The notes: generated by a model not told the origin, from the sequence alone. 64,000 nt of DNA from Blastocatellia bacterium (GCA_019695185.1 JAIBAN010000003.1:28501-92500); one strand, 5' to 3'. Shown: positions 52,642 to 62,774, counted from the stretch's first letter. Program-made: numbers and translations.

Positions 52642-53943
52642 ATGAAACTGATTTTTTTTCTGCTGCTTATGCTTGGCGGCTGGGCTCCTCAGACACCGGC
52701 ACAAACGACACCGGTCCCGCCAGCAACGCAATCACCGACCCCGCCGGGAAAAATTTTTGTGACGCTTGAAGATGCAGTGAAAGAGCCGGAAGCAGTGGGG
52801 TACCTCCGCCTGAATGACCCACGGCTTCAGACATTTCCACCGGAAATTTTTTCCTTTCCCAACTTGCAAAGCCTTGCCATCAATCAGAGTCGGATTGCGT
52901 TGTTGCCACCGGAAATCGGCAAACTGCAAAAATTGACCGGGTTGCAAATTTGTGGAGGCAGATTGACAAACCTACCCAAAGAAATTGGGAATCTGACCAA
53001 CCTCCAGTTGCTGGACCTGGCCGGCAACCGACTGACGGAACTTCCGCCGGAAATCGGGAAGCTTGCCAACCTGCGTGATTTGAATCTGGGCGGCAACCAG
53101 TTACAGGCTCTGCCTGCCGCCATCGGCCATTTGACCCAATTGCAGGTGCTGCAATGCAATGACAATCAGATACTGAAACTGCCACCGGAAATCGGAAAAC
53201 TGACGGGGCTGCTCATTTTGGATGCAAGCTGCAACCGACTCCCCGCCCTGCCCCCGGAGGTGGGAAACTTAACCCGCCTGCAAGTGCTGGATGTTCACAC
53301 CAACCTCTTGAGCGAGTTCCCCAAGACGCTCATTCACCTGGACAATCTGCTTTCCCTGCATGCCGGATTTAATGTTTTCTCCAAATTGCCGTTGGAAATT
53401 GCTGATTTGCCGAAACTCCAAACCGTGATTCTGGATACATCAGGCATTGCGGAAGCCGAAGTTGACCTCCTCCGGGCAAAATTCCGCCCCCAAACCCTGT
53501 TTGCAACCACCCAGGAACCCTATGAAAACGGACGAACCAGCGGAGTGGGAGTGGAAACCCGTGCAGTTCGCCCTCCCATGCTGCGCATGGAAAAACCCTC
53601 CACCCCAATTCCGGCATCCCCCGAAGCCAAAAAAGAGAGTCCGGCCAGCGATGGTCCAGGCCAGCTTCCGGCTTTGAAACCGCGTCCTGTCATTCTCAGT
53701 CAGGTCAAGCCTAAATACTCCGAAACTGCCCGCCAAAATTATATCCAGGGAAAAGTGATGCTTTCGGCTGAATTTCGCAGCGACGGAAAAATCAACAAAC
53801 TCAGGCTGCTGAAAAGCCTGGGATTTGGATTGGACGAAGCCGCCTTGTGGGCCGCCTTGCAAATCAGGTTCAAACCAGCCACGATTGAAGGTGAACCGGT
53901 CAGCACCAGGGCTAAAATTGAATTTACCTTTAATCTGATTTAA
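52642..53943 (+). CDS. Exported leucine-rich repeat protein with C-terminal TonB domain
   Basis: A 433-residue protein. A signal peptide (LIFFLLLMLGGWAPQTPA) is followed by about nine 23-residue leucine-rich repeats (residues 60-285; consensus LPPEIGKLTGLLILDASCNR) of the bacterial LRR type. A Pro-rich linker (about 300-340) leads to a TonB C-terminal domain (about 345-433): VKPKYSETARQNYIQGKVML, LKSLGFGLDEAALWAALQIR and FKPATIEGEPVS, matching the YP..A....G.V and LD.AA..A....F.PA pattern. A TonB end joined to LRRs is uncommon. The N-terminal helix may be an uncleaved anchor, as in TonB. Confidence 0.8.
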   Translation: MKLIFFLLLMLGGWAPQTPAQTTPVPPATQSPTPPGKIFVTLEDAVKEPEAVGYLRLNDPRLQTFPPEIFSFPNLQSLAINQSRIALLPPEIGKLQKLTGLQICGGRLTNLPKEIGNLTNLQLLDLAGNRLTELPPEIGKLANLRDLNLGGNQLQALPAAIGHLTQLQVLQCNDNQILKLPPEIGKLTGLLILDASCNRLPALPPEVGNLTRLQVLDVHTNLLSEFPKTLIHLDNLLSLHAGFNVFSKLPLEIADLPKLQTVILDTSGIAEAEVDLLRAKFRPQTLFATTQEPYENGRTSGVGVETRAVRPPMLRMEKPSTPIPASPEAKKESPASDGPGQLPALKPRPVILSQVKPKYSETARQNYIQGKVMLSAEFRSDGKINKLRLLKSLGFGLDEAALWAALQIRFKPATIEGEPVSTRAKIEFTFNLI

Positions 53944-53956
53944 CGGAAGGACAGGT

Positions 53957-54409
53957 TTGTCTGTGCAGGAAGTTGTTTTGGTTTGCGATGGTTCGAGTCT
54001 CAAAAACGGCTCGGACAACTCTCCCGCCGCCGCCGCCGCCTTGTTGGAATGGAACGGCCAACGGAAGATTTTTGGCGAATACCTGGGTGTCGGAACAAAC
54101 CAGCAGGCGGAAATCGTAGCTGCCTGTATTGGCCTGGAACACCTTAAACGCCCGTGCCGGGTCACCGTGATTTCCGATTCACAGTATGTCGTAAAAACCA
54201 TGAAGGGCGAATTTCGCCGCAAGGCCAACCATGAATTCTGGTCCCGGCTTGACAAAGCTGCCCAGCCTCATCGGGTGACCTGGACCTGGACGCGCGGCCA
54301 TGCCGGACACCCCCTCCAGGAAGCCTGTGACAAAGCTGCCCGGCGGACGGCTGAAACCGGCCAACCGGACCCTGACTATTTTGCCACCTTGCTCGCTGAT
54401 TTGAAGTAA
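53957..54409 (+). CDS. rnhA: Ribonuclease HI-like protein
   Basis: A 150-residue RNase H fold protein that would cleave RNA in RNA-DNA hybrids. The four catalytic acids fit: Asp in VLVCDGSSLKNG, Glu in GTNQQAEIVAA, Asp in VTVISDSQYVV and Asp in ACDKAAR. The His-loop motif TWTRGHAGHP is also present. The start is a TTG at 53957 or a GTG at 53963, both after AAGGA; no ATG fits. It follows the LRR-TonB gene by 13 bases. Confidence 0.9.
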   Translation: MSVQEVVLVCDGSSLKNGSDNSPAAAAALLEWNGQRKIFGEYLGVGTNQQAEIVAACIGLEHLKRPCRVTVISDSQYVVKTMKGEFRRKANHEFWSRLDKAAQPHRVTWTWTRGHAGHPLQEACDKAARRTAETGQPDPDYFATLLADLK

Positions 54410-54420
54410 ACCTGTTTTCC

Positions 54421-55005
54421 ATGAAGCATTTCCACTTTCGCCTCGTCATGTTTCTGCTTGGGTTGTGCAGTCTGTTGAGCTGTAGCTATGCCCCCTTTCG
54501 AGTCCAACCCAAGGTCACTCTTCCAGCCGAACGATTTACCCAGTCGGCCACCATGGGTTCCATTCGAGTGTCGGCGCTGGCGCTCCGGGATGAAGACGAG
54601 TGTTATCGGCGGTTTGACGGAAACCTCTTTTTATTCAATGTTTTCCCGATTCAGATTCAATTTGAGAACCAAGGGGCCAGCCCCAGCCAGTTGAATCGGT
54701 TGCGGTTTATGTTGCGGGACGCCACCGGACGCGAACTGCCACCGGTTTCAGCCAAAAAGGTGCTGGACCGGCAAATCAGATTTTACGGGTACCGGGCCTA
54801 TTCCGCCCAAGGATTCAAGGATGTGCAGGCAACCTATCGGGGCTATTCTTTCCCTGAAAAAATGACAATTGAAGCCGGAGCTGCGCAGCAAGGCATTGTC
54901 TTTTTTGATCTTCCCGGTGGTGTGCGACAGGTTTCCAATGCCTTTACCCTTGAAATCTCCGGTTGGGACAAAACCAAAGGGCCGCTCCGGATTCAGTTGC
55001 CCTAA
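54421..55005 (+). CDS. Putative lipoprotein of unknown function
   Basis: A 194-residue protein with a lipoprotein signal (FLLGLCSLLSCSYAP; lipobox LLSC, Cys about residue 21). The mature part is a single beta-rich domain (LFNVFPIQIQFENQGASP, LRFMLRDATGRELPPV, MTIEAGAAQQGIVFFDLP). It lacks a named family motif. It is next to rnhA on the same strand, 11 bases away. Confidence 0.65.
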   Translation: MKHFHFRLVMFLLGLCSLLSCSYAPFRVQPKVTLPAERFTQSATMGSIRVSALALRDEDECYRRFDGNLFLFNVFPIQIQFENQGASPSQLNRLRFMLRDATGRELPPVSAKKVLDRQIRFYGYRAYSAQGFKDVQATYRGYSFPEKMTIEAGAAQQGIVFFDLPGGVRQVSNAFTLEISGWDKTKGPLRIQLP

Positions 55006-55041
55006 CCGCCCCTATTTTTTCCGAAGGCTGTGATTGTATCT

Positions 55042-56256
55042 ATGGGATTTTTCAAACGATTGATGGGAAAACCAGACCAGGATGATTTTGCCAAGATGAT
55101 GATGGACGCCTTGCGCCGGGCCGGGGAAACCCGTTCCATCGAGTATGACCCTGATGATTTCAAGTTGCGCATCAATGGAGAAAACGGGCAACAACTTTGG
55201 CTGGGCAATGCTTTTCATGAATACAACACAGCCCCCCGCGAAAATCGCAATGCGGTCATCAACCGCTATGTCGGGGTGCAGGTGCAGGAACTGCCGGATA
55301 TTCCGACCACATTTGCCGCAGCCAAAACCAACCTGTTACCCCGAGTCAGGGACCGCGCCTATTACAGTCTTAACAAGCTCCGGTTTTCCATTAAAAAAGA
55401 GGATGCTTTTGACTGCTATTTCCTGCCCTTGGCTGACCATCTGGCTGTAGGACTTGTCTATGACCTGCCCAATTCCATCATGGAACCGCCGCAGGAGACC
55501 TACGCTGCCTGGAATACTCCGTTTGAGGAAGTGATGGAAGCCGCCCGCGACAATCTGTGGAATATCAGTCCTGCCCGATTTGAACAGGTCATTCCCGGTG
55601 TATATGTTTCCCAATGGCACGACAATTACGATGCAACCCGGTTGTATCTCCATGACTTGGTTTGGCACCTGGAGGTACGCGGAGACCACGTTGCGGCGGT
55701 ACCCAATCGGGACACGCTGATTGTCACGGGCTCGGAAAACGACGAAGGATTATTGCTGCTTTCCCTCATGCTCGAAAAAATGGAGGAAGACCCGCGCCCC
55801 ATTAGCAATATTCCCGTGATTTTGCAGGGCAAGACCTGGGTCACCTATGAACCGCCGCAGTCGCATCCGGTCTTTCAGCAGTTTCGCGGGTTGCGAGTCC
55901 GTGAGGAAAACAAACTATATAATGAGCAGAAACCCCTGCTCGAAGCCTGGTTGCAAAAAAAAGGCGAAGAGATGTTTGTGGCAAAATTCAATGCCATGAA
56001 GAAAAAGGATACAGGTGAATTTTTCAGCTATGCCACCTGGACCGATGGCGTTCCAACCCTGTTGCCCAAAGCTGACGAGGTGATTTTTGTTGACCCTGAC
56101 CGGGGCGTGCTGGGAAAAGTTCCCTTTGAACGGGTCCTGGCAGTCATGCACAACCAGATGCCGATAGAACCCTTTGCCCCAGTCCGGTACCGGGTTGAAA
56201 CCTTCCCGACCCCTGCCCAATTAAATGAATTGGGACTGAATCAGATTGCCTCCTGA
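55042..56256 (+). CDS. DUF1444-like protein of unknown function
   Basis: A 404-residue soluble protein. The pattern SIEYDPDDFKLRINGENGQQ, WLGNAFHEYNTAP and NLLPRVRDRAYYSLNKLRF, followed by LADHLAVGLVYDLPNSIM, resembles DUF1444 (YtpQ-like) proteins, but the match is by eye. No catalytic motif is visible. The ATG at 55042 is used; a GTG at 55030 is possible, and the GAAGG site is equally placed for it. Confidence 0.6.
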   Translation: MGFFKRLMGKPDQDDFAKMMMDALRRAGETRSIEYDPDDFKLRINGENGQQLWLGNAFHEYNTAPRENRNAVINRYVGVQVQELPDIPTTFAAAKTNLLPRVRDRAYYSLNKLRFSIKKEDAFDCYFLPLADHLAVGLVYDLPNSIMEPPQETYAAWNTPFEEVMEAARDNLWNISPARFEQVIPGVYVSQWHDNYDATRLYLHDLVWHLEVRGDHVAAVPNRDTLIVTGSENDEGLLLLSLMLEKMEEDPRPISNIPVILQGKTWVTYEPPQSHPVFQQFRGLRVREENKLYNEQKPLLEAWLQKKGEEMFVAKFNAMKKKDTGEFFSYATWTDGVPTLLPKADEVIFVDPDRGVLGKVPFERVLAVMHNQMPIEPFAPVRYRVETFPTPAQLNELGLNQIAS

Positions 56257-56267
56257 CGTAAAAACAG

Positions 56268-56382
56268 AACTGAGGACTGAGCCTGTTTTCATTGCTGCTG
56301 GTCAACGGCTGGGTTCTGAAGACTAAACCGTTCTCAGTTTTGAGTTCAGGCAGGCTCCTCATTCAAAACTCAAAACTCCCAA
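56268..56382. repeat. GGACTGA and AAAACTC words in inverted arrangement
   Basis: ACTGAGGACTGAG at 56271-56283 and the pair TTTTGAGTTCAGGCAGG / CATTCAAAACTCAAAACTC at 56337-56378 sit between two genes. These are the same words as in the other arrays. Confidence 0.65.
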
Positions 56383-56394
56383 AGCAGGTCAACC

Positions 56395-57240
56395 TTGAAG
56401 CCACATTCCAATTTTATCCTTCCACCACCGCGCAAAAGCCTGGGACAGCATTTCCTGCATGACCCGGTTGTATTGCAACGAATTGTAAGCTATGCCCAGC
56501 TTGACCGGTCCACCCTGGCATTTGAAATCGGTCCTGGACGGGGCGCGCTCACGCAAAAACTGCTGGATGCAGCCGGCGGTGTTGTGGCGGTGGAAATTGA
56601 CCGGACGCTGGCAACCTATCTCCGCGAACATTTTGCGCCTACCGGGTTGGTTGTGCATGAAGGTGACATTACCCGCTGCGACATCGGCGGACTGATTCAG
56701 GTCGGACGCGAAACTTTCGGATTGCCTAATGGACCGGTGCGGGTTGTGGCCAATCTCCCCTATAACCTGTCTTCGCCGATTCTGGAAAAATTGATTGAAG
56801 AGCGTCACCTTTTCACTGATTTGACCGTTATGCTCCAGCGCGAAGTCGTGGAGCGGGTGTCAAGTCCGCCGGGAAGCAAGACGTATGGCTATTTCTCAGT
56901 CTTTGTTCAGGCTTTTTGCCTTCCCCAACATTTGTTTGACGTTTCGCCTCAGGCATTTTCGCCTCCACCAAAGGTGTGGTCTTCGGTCATGAAACTCACC
57001 CCGCGCCCGACCCCGCTGCTGCCTGCCGAAGTGGAACCAACCTTTCTTGAAGTTATCAGCGCGGCCTTCCGCGAACGCAGAAAAATGCTGGGCAAGGTCC
57101 TGCTCAGCGTGGCCCCTCGCCCTGTTCTCCTCGAAGCCTTTGCCAAGGTTGGAATTTCACCGCAACAACGGGCCGAAACCCTTTCGGTTGAAGAATTTGT
57201 GCAGCTTGCGACGGAAATCCGGCAAGGGCTGGAACAATGA
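56395..57240 (+). CDS. rsmA: 16S rRNA dimethyladenosine transferase RsmA/KsgA
   Basis: A 281-residue enzyme that dimethylates two adjacent adenines in helix 45 of 16S rRNA. The N-terminal RKSLGQHFLHDP is diagnostic; SAM binding is in FEIGPGRGALTQKLLDA, and the catalytic NLPYN motif in VVANLPYNLSSPIL. The C-terminal helical domain includes FRERRKMLGKVL. The start is a TTG at 56395, as no ATG precedes RKSLGQ in this frame. Length is normal. Confidence 0.95.
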   Translation: MKPHSNFILPPPRKSLGQHFLHDPVVLQRIVSYAQLDRSTLAFEIGPGRGALTQKLLDAAGGVVAVEIDRTLATYLREHFAPTGLVVHEGDITRCDIGGLIQVGRETFGLPNGPVRVVANLPYNLSSPILEKLIEERHLFTDLTVMLQREVVERVSSPPGSKTYGYFSVFVQAFCLPQHLFDVSPQAFSPPPKVWSSVMKLTPRPTPLLPAEVEPTFLEVISAAFRERRKMLGKVLLSVAPRPVLLEAFAKVGISPQQRAETLSVEEFVQLATEIRQGLEQ

Positions 57241-57338
57241 CCCCGAATAAAAGAACACTGGAAACCCTTTTCTGGCATTGTTTCTTCGGACTTTGCTACA
57301 CTGACATCCGAATCTGAATTCTTTCCCTGCAAAACGTC

Positions 57339-59663
57339 ATGGCCTTTTCTTTTCCCAAGCTTTTCAAGTATCTGTCTTTATTTTTGATAGTCGGAATGGT
57401 CGTTTACCTGGTAGCTTATCTGGTTGGCCGGACCAATCCCAAAGGTAACAAGCCTGCTTTCATCACGTCCAAACTCAATCCCAACATTTCCGGACTCCAG
57501 CGAAATTTCCGCTACACACATAATTCGGACAATGTTGACCGGTTGATTCTGACCGCCGATTTGGACCGGGCCACAATGACAGGTGAACATGAACTGGAAG
57601 GCGTCAAACTCGAATCCTTTGACCCGAAAGGTGCCCCGAGCGGCGTTTTAACCTCAAAAGAGGCAAATTATGACGGCAAGGAAAAATCGGTTTTCAAAAA
57701 AGAGGTGGTGATTACACTTCCCAACGGGCTCGTCGTGCGCACCGAGGAAATGAACTACAATCAGGTCACCAACATTGCCACCACCGAAGCTCTGGTTTCT
57801 TTCGAACGAAACAATGTCAGTGGGACCTGTGTCGGAATGGTGCTGGAATCGAATACAGGTCGGCTGGTTATGACCAAAGATGTCAAAGTGACAGTGCTCC
57901 CCAAAGATGCAAAAGCCAAAGCTGATCAACCGGCAGACAAACCTGATGAGACAAAGGGGAAAAAAGCAAAGAAAAAAGAGGCTGCCCAACCAGCCAGCGA
58001 ATCTCCCCAAGAAGGCCAACCGGCACTTATCACAGGCAACCATGCCGAATATTACAAAGATGAGCAACGCATCATTCTGACTGGCAGGGCAACCCTGACC
58101 CGCGGTGGCGACGAACTCCGGGCCGACCAAATGACAGCTTTTCTGGATGACCAGCAACGCTTACAGAAACTGGAGGCACGCGACCATTCCTTCCTAAAAT
58201 CCGAAGGTAAACAAGGGCAGGTTGAAGCCAAAGACATGGATTTCACCTTTTTGCCCACTGGTGAAGTTGAAAAAGCGATTGCCAGCGGCAACCCAATCAT
58301 GAAAACCACTGGCGACCAACCAGCCCGCGAGGTCGCCGGAGACAAACTGGATGTCTCCTTTGTCAAAACTCCAGCCGGTAACCTGTTGCAGGAAGTAGTG
58401 GTCACCGGCAATGCCCGGGTGAAGCTGTTTGCCCCGCCGGTTACACCGCAAACTCCCCAACCGGTTGAAAAGGAACTGACCGCTCAAACCGTCCAGGTCA
58501 AGTTTTCCCCTGATGGGCGGTTTGCCCAAACCTCACATGCCGAAGGTAACGCCCAACTGACCGTCACCCCTCTGGTGGTTGAACCCAAAGCTGACCGCAA
58601 ACAGGTACGGGCACCACAAATGGATGCGGTTTTTTACGAGACGGACAACCAGATTCGAACCTTTACTGCGCTGGGAGGGGTCAGAATTGATCTCACCCCC
58701 CTCGAAGCAAAAACCCAACGCCAAGTCCGTACCACTCAAAGCGAGCGGGCAACCGCCAATTTTGATGCCCACAGCCAGGACGTGACAGAGGTCGTTCAGG
58801 AAGGAAAATTCACCTACGCCGAAGGCGTGAAAAATGCGACCGCTGACCGGGCGACCTACCTTCAAGTCAAGGAAACAGTTTTTCTCAGAGGACATCGTCC
58901 CACGGTTTGGGATGACCGTTCCCGTACCCAGGCTGACGAACTTGATCTTTCCAGTGCTACATCGGAAAATTTTGCCCGTGGCAATGTCCGCACCACCTAC
59001 TACAGTCCAGCCACAGCAGGCAACGCCACTCCGTTTGGAAAAACCAAGACTCCCATCTTCGTCACCTCGGCTGAAGGCCAAGCCAATTCAAAAACCGGCC
59101 AAGCGGTTTTCCGTGGTGATGCACGTGCCTGGCAGGATGACAATTTTGTCAGAGGCGACAAACTGGAACTGCTCCAGGCTGACAAAAAAATGATTGCGAC
59201 GGGTCATGTTTCGTCGGCCCTTTACCAGGTGGAAAGGGAAGACGCTAAAAAGCAGAAACAGGTCGTCCCCATTTTTGGCACGGCAGAGAAACTGACCTAT
59301 TCAGATGTCGAACGACGGGCGATTTATGAAAAGAACGCCCGGCTGGTTCAAGGAGACGATACTCTTGTCGGACAAACAGTTGAGATTTTTCTCCAGAAAC
59401 AATCCAGTCAGGTTGAACGGATGTATGCCACCGGCAGCGTGGTGGTGACGCAACCACAACGCAAAGCAACCGGTGACCGGGCCGAATACACAGCCTCCGA
59501 TGACCGTTTCGTAATCCTTGGAAATGTTGCGCGGGTTGAAGATACCGAACGAGGAACGACAACAGGGCCACGATTGACTTTCATTAGGTCGGATGGTAGT
59601 GTTTTGGCTGTCGATCAACGACGCACGCAACGAATTCGCACCAAACACAACGTTGAAAATTAG
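57339..59663 (+). CDS. Large LptC/LptA (OstA)-like LPS transport protein
   Basis: A 774-residue membrane-anchored protein. One N-terminal helix ([19 protein letters not shown]) and then repeated beta-jellyroll-like segments with OstA-type phrases: [58 protein letters not shown] and [17 protein letters not shown]. LptC and LptA are each under 250 residues in proteobacteria, so this protein seems to combine or multiply them. It lies directly before lptB, which supports a role in moving lipopolysaccharide across the periplasm. A lysine-rich linker is at residues about 200-225. Confidence 0.75.
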   Translation: MAFSFPKLFKYLSLFLIVGMVVYLVAYLVGRTNPKGNKPAFITSKLNPNISGLQRNFRYTHNSDNVDRLILTADLDRATMTGEHELEGVKLESFDPKGAPSGVLTSKEANYDGKEKSVFKKEVVITLPNGLVVRTEEMNYNQVTNIATTEALVSFERNNVSGTCVGMVLESNTGRLVMTKDVKVTVLPKDAKAKADQPADKPDETKGKKAKKKEAAQPASESPQEGQPALITGNHAEYYKDEQRIILTGRATLTRGGDELRADQMTAFLDDQQRLQKLEARDHSFLKSEGKQGQVEAKDMDFTFLPTGEVEKAIASGNPIMKTTGDQPAREVAGDKLDVSFVKTPAGNLLQEVVVTGNARVKLFAPPVTPQTPQPVEKELTAQTVQVKFSPDGRFAQTSHAEGNAQLTVTPLVVEPKADRKQVRAPQMDAVFYETDNQIRTFTALGGVRIDLTPLEAKTQRQVRTTQSERATANFDAHSQDVTEVVQEGKFTYAEGVKNATADRATYLQVKETVFLRGHRPTVWDDRSRTQADELDLSSATSENFARGNVRTTYYSPATAGNATPFGKTKTPIFVTSAEGQANSKTGQAVFRGDARAWQDDNFVRGDKLELLQADKKMIATGHVSSALYQVEREDAKKQKQVVPIFGTAEKLTYSDVERRAIYEKNARLVQGDDTLVGQTVEIFLQKQSSQVERMYATGSVVVTQPQRKATGDRAEYTASDDRFVILGNVARVEDTERGTTTGPRLTFIRSDGSVLAVDQRRTQRIRTKHNVEN

Positions 59664-59683
59664 GGGGCGCACGGAGGGAAACA

Positions 59684-60505
59684 GTGTTGCGCACTCAGCG
59701 GAAATTTTTGTCCGATTCCATCCTCACGGTTGAACCTGCCGCCGTACCAGAAACCACCCTACCGGTTGCAACACCTGCCTCAACGGAGAGCCTCCGCGCA
59801 GAACATTTGCACAAATCGTATCGGGGTCGGGAGGTGGTGCGCGATGTCTCGATTCATATTCAACGAGGCGAAGTGGTTGGCCTTCTGGGCCCGAATGGAG
59901 CAGGAAAAACCACGACATTTTATATGATTGTGGGCCTTGAAAAGCCCGATGCGGGTCAGATTCATCTGGGTTCGCAGACAATTACAACTTTGCCCATGTA
60001 CATTCGGGCGCGAAATGGCATTAGTTATTTGCCACAAGAGCCCTCGATCTTTCGCAAACTAACCGTTGAAAAAAATATTTTGGCCATTCTGGAAACTTTG
60101 GGGTTATCCTCCCGTGAACGATCACAACGGCTGGAAACGTTGCTACATGAACTGGACGTAGCTCATGTGCGAAACACACCCGGTTATGCACTTTCCGGGG
60201 GCGAGCGGCGGCGAGTTGAAATTGCCCGATGCTTGGTTATTGAGCCCCAGTTTGTGCTGCTTGATGAGCCTTTTGCCGGCATTGACCCTAAAGCCGTAGT
60301 TGAAATCCAAACCATTATTTCCCGTTTAAAAGCGCGTCAAATCGGGGTTTTGATTACAGACCATAATGTCCGGGAAACGCTTGCCATTACTGACCGTGCC
60401 TACATTATCAGCGAAGGAAAAATTTTCCGGACCGGAACCTCCGATGTGCTGACATCTGATGAAGAAGTAAGGAAAATTTACTTGGGAGAAAATTTCCGCA
60501 TGTAG
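59684..60505 (+). CDS. lptB: LPS export ABC transporter ATP-binding protein LptB
   Basis: A 273-residue ABC ATPase. A 35-residue leader of unknown role precedes the domain: Walker [22 protein letters not shown]-loop YLPQEPSIF, signature [16 protein letters not shown], Walker [17 protein letters not shown] and the H-loop [10 protein letters not shown]. The sequence around [17 protein letters not shown] and HNVRETL is LptB-specific. Start is a GTG at 59684 with GGAGGG upstream. The order lptC/A-lptB-rpoN-hpf is the classical one. Confidence 0.95.
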   Translation: MLRTQRKFLSDSILTVEPAAVPETTLPVATPASTESLRAEHLHKSYRGREVVRDVSIHIQRGEVVGLLGPNGAGKTTTFYMIVGLEKPDAGQIHLGSQTITTLPMYIRARNGISYLPQEPSIFRKLTVEKNILAILETLGLSSRERSQRLETLLHELDVAHVRNTPGYALSGGERRRVEIARCLVIEPQFVLLDEPFAGIDPKAVVEIQTIISRLKARQIGVLITDHNVRETLAITDRAYIISEGKIFRTGTSDVLTSDEEVRKIYLGENFRM

Positions 60506-60554
60506 GTCTCGACTCCGTTCAATTGCTTCTTTTGTTGTCAAAACGATTTGGGCT

Positions 60555-62126
60555 ATGTCAATAAAACCGATTCTTGCTCCTCGAAATGAACAACGCCTCG
60601 GACTGGTGCTTACCCCTCAGATGCGGCAACGCATTGAAATGTTAAGCATGACAACCGTTGAAATTGAAGAATTGATGACGACAGAACTGGTTTCAAACCC
60701 GGTTTTGGAAGAACTCCCCCCCAATGAAAACACTGAAGGATTAACTGTGACCGATGAGGTCCTGGCCTATGGGGACGCAGCTATCATGCCATCTCCTGAA
60801 GCTCCGGAATTTGAATCCTTTCCAGCCCAAGAGGTACCCTCAGGCAGTTCATCTGAGTTTTCCGAAAGAAACACCGAATTTCCTTCAACCACCAATGAAG
60901 AAGGGGAATCAGGCCCCCCCGAAACAGATCTCAATCCTGACCCCTTTCAGGAAATTGATTTTGGCGCAGCCTTCGAAAACTACCTTGATCCAGGATATAA
61001 AACGCAGGAATACGAGGAGCGCGACCAGCCTTCCTTTGAAAACATGCTGACCCGCCGCCCTTCACTGCTGGAACATCTTCAGTGGCAACTAAATTTGACT
61101 CGCACTGCCACCGAGGTTCGAGCCGCGGCTGAAGCCATCATTGCCAGTCTTGATGATAAAGGTTATCTCGTTGATTCCCTTGAAGAAATTGCAGCAATTG
61201 GGCCCTGGGAACTGGCAACCGTGGAAAGAGCTCGAAATCTAGTACAAAACCTAGATCCGGTCGGGGTTGGCTCCTACAACGTGATTGAATGTTTCCTCGT
61301 TCAGCTTAAACAAAAAGGGTTGGAACATTCCTTGGCCGCAACCCTGGTACGGGATCATTTCAACCGTTTACAACAATACCGGTGGCCTGACTTAGCCAAA
61401 GAACTGAATGTTTCCATTGAAGGCATCGCCAGGGAAGTTGAGGTGATTCTCAAACTGGAGCCTTATCCTGGCCGACAGTTTACCAGTGAAGAAATTCATG
61501 CTATTCAGCCCGAAATTTTCATTGAAAAAATCGAAGGGGAGTACTTCATCCACTTCAATGATGAAGGGATGCCGCAATTAAGGATAAACTCCCAATACCG
61601 GCGGCTGCTCGAATCCAATCAGTCCTCAAAAGAAGAGCGGGAATATGTGCGTGAATGCTTCCGCTCGGCAGTTGATTTTCTCAAAAATATTGAGCATCGC
61701 CGGCAAACCATTTATCGTGTTTGCCAAGCTATTGTGGAACGCCAGCGGGCATTCCTCGATCATGGAATTGAACATCTCAAGCCCATGATGCTCAAGGATT
61801 TAGCTGAGTTGATCGGAATTCACCTTTCAACCGTCAGCCGGGTAGTCAACCGAAAATATGCACATACTCCCCAAGGTGTGATTGAATTGCGTCGGTTTTT
61901 TACCGACGGAATGACCAATGAACAAGGGGAAGAAGTTTCAACCCAGTTATTAAAACTCCAAATCAAAAAAATGATTGAAGAAGAGGATCCGCACCATCCT
62001 TTGACAGATGACGAAATTATGAAACGGATGGCCAAACAAGGGGTCAAACTCTCACGCCGAACAGTGGCTAAATACCGTGACCAAATGTCGATTGCTGGAT
62101 CCAGGGAACGCCGAATTTTGATTTGA
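60555..62126 (+). CDS. rpoN: RNA polymerase sigma-54 factor RpoN
   Basis: A 523-residue sigma-54. Region I is the Gln/Leu-rich start LGLVLTPQMRQRIEMLSMTT; the acidic linker covers about 60-150. The core-binding region includes EHLQWQLNLT and SLDDKGYLVDSLEEI. The C-terminal HTH and RpoN box are present, the latter as SRRTVAKYRDQ (usually ARRTVAKYRE; Ser replaces Ala). The ATG at 60555 starts right at the region. It pairs with lptB and hpf as in many Gram-negatives. Composition is slightly more AT-rich than the rest of the window. Confidence 0.95.
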   Translation: MSIKPILAPRNEQRLGLVLTPQMRQRIEMLSMTTVEIEELMTTELVSNPVLEELPPNENTEGLTVTDEVLAYGDAAIMPSPEAPEFESFPAQEVPSGSSSEFSERNTEFPSTTNEEGESGPPETDLNPDPFQEIDFGAAFENYLDPGYKTQEYEERDQPSFENMLTRRPSLLEHLQWQLNLTRTATEVRAAAEAIIASLDDKGYLVDSLEEIAAIGPWELATVERARNLVQNLDPVGVGSYNVIECFLVQLKQKGLEHSLAATLVRDHFNRLQQYRWPDLAKELNVSIEGIAREVEVILKLEPYPGRQFTSEEIHAIQPEIFIEKIEGEYFIHFNDEGMPQLRINSQYRRLLESNQSSKEEREYVRECFRSAVDFLKNIEHRRQTIYRVCQAIVERQRAFLDHGIEHLKPMMLKDLAELIGIHLSTVSRVVNRKYAHTPQGVIELRRFFTDGMTNEQGEEVSTQLLKLQIKKMIEEEDPHHPLTDDEIMKRMAKQGVKLSRRTVAKYRDQMSIAGSRERRILI

Positions 62127-62158
62127 TTACAATTTATCCCAATGATGGAGCTGCTCAC

Positions 62159-62695
62159 ATGAAAGTTGAATTTACCGGACGCCACTTTAGCGTTACCCCC
62201 GCGATCAAAAAACATGCGAAGGAACAGCTAAAAAAGATCGAAAAGGTACTGGAGTCCAAAGAAATTTCCACCGCTAATTTTATTTTGTCTGTTGAGAAGT
62301 ATCGTCACCAGGCAGAACTCCTCATTTCATGGCGGGACCAATCACTCAGTTGTTCTGCAACAACAACTGATATGTATGTAGCCATTGACCAAGTAGTGGA
62401 AAAAATGGCCAGGCAAGCTTTGAAACTCAAAGACAAACAGACGACCAAAGCCCGAAAAGCAAGAGGTGAGGTCAAACAAAAGGTGGCTGAGGAGACCACC
62501 TCTGAACCCGCTGCAAAAACCCCTCGAATCATCAAGCCTCGTAATTATGAGGTACGCCCCATGTCCCCTGAAGAAGCTGCCTTTAATTTGGGAACTAGCG
62601 AAGATCAGTTTTTTGTTTTTCGTGATGCCCAAACCGGAAAAGTAGGAATTATCTATAAACGGAAGGATGGGAATTACGGGTTGATTATTCCTTAA
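62159..62695 (+). CDS. hpf: Long-form ribosome hibernation promoting factor
   Basis: A 178-residue protein. The N-terminal S30AE domain (FTGRHFSVTPAIKKHAKEQL, ELLISWRDQSLSCSATTTDM) binds the 30S subunit, and after a Lys-rich linker the C-terminal dimerisation domain (YEVRPMSPEEAAFNLG, FFVFRDAQTGKVGIIYKRKD) makes 100S ribosomes. The start at 62159 has TGGAG upstream and 33 bases separate it from rpoN. A strong hairpin follows. Confidence 0.93.
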   Translation: MKVEFTGRHFSVTPAIKKHAKEQLKKIEKVLESKEISTANFILSVEKYRHQAELLISWRDQSLSCSATTTDMYVAIDQVVEKMARQALKLKDKQTTKARKARGEVKQKVAEETTSEPAAKTPRIIKPRNYEVRPMSPEEAAFNLGTSEDQFFVFRDAQTGKVGIIYKRKDGNYGLIIP

Positions 62696-62712
62696 TCGGC
62701 TTACCAAAAAAT

Positions 62713-62760
62713 AAAAGTTAAGGGCCAGTCAATTTTGCAAATGACTGGCCCTTAACTTTT
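62713..62760. terminator. 19-bp perfect hairpin, terminator after hpf
   Basis: Arms 62713-62731 and 62742-62760 are exact complements (AAAAGTTAAGGGCCAGTCA) around a 10-base loop, with T- and A-rich ends on both sides. It ends the hpf transcript and could also back up the rRNA terminator on the other strand. Confidence 0.9.
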
Positions 62761-62774
62761 CCAAAAATATTCAG

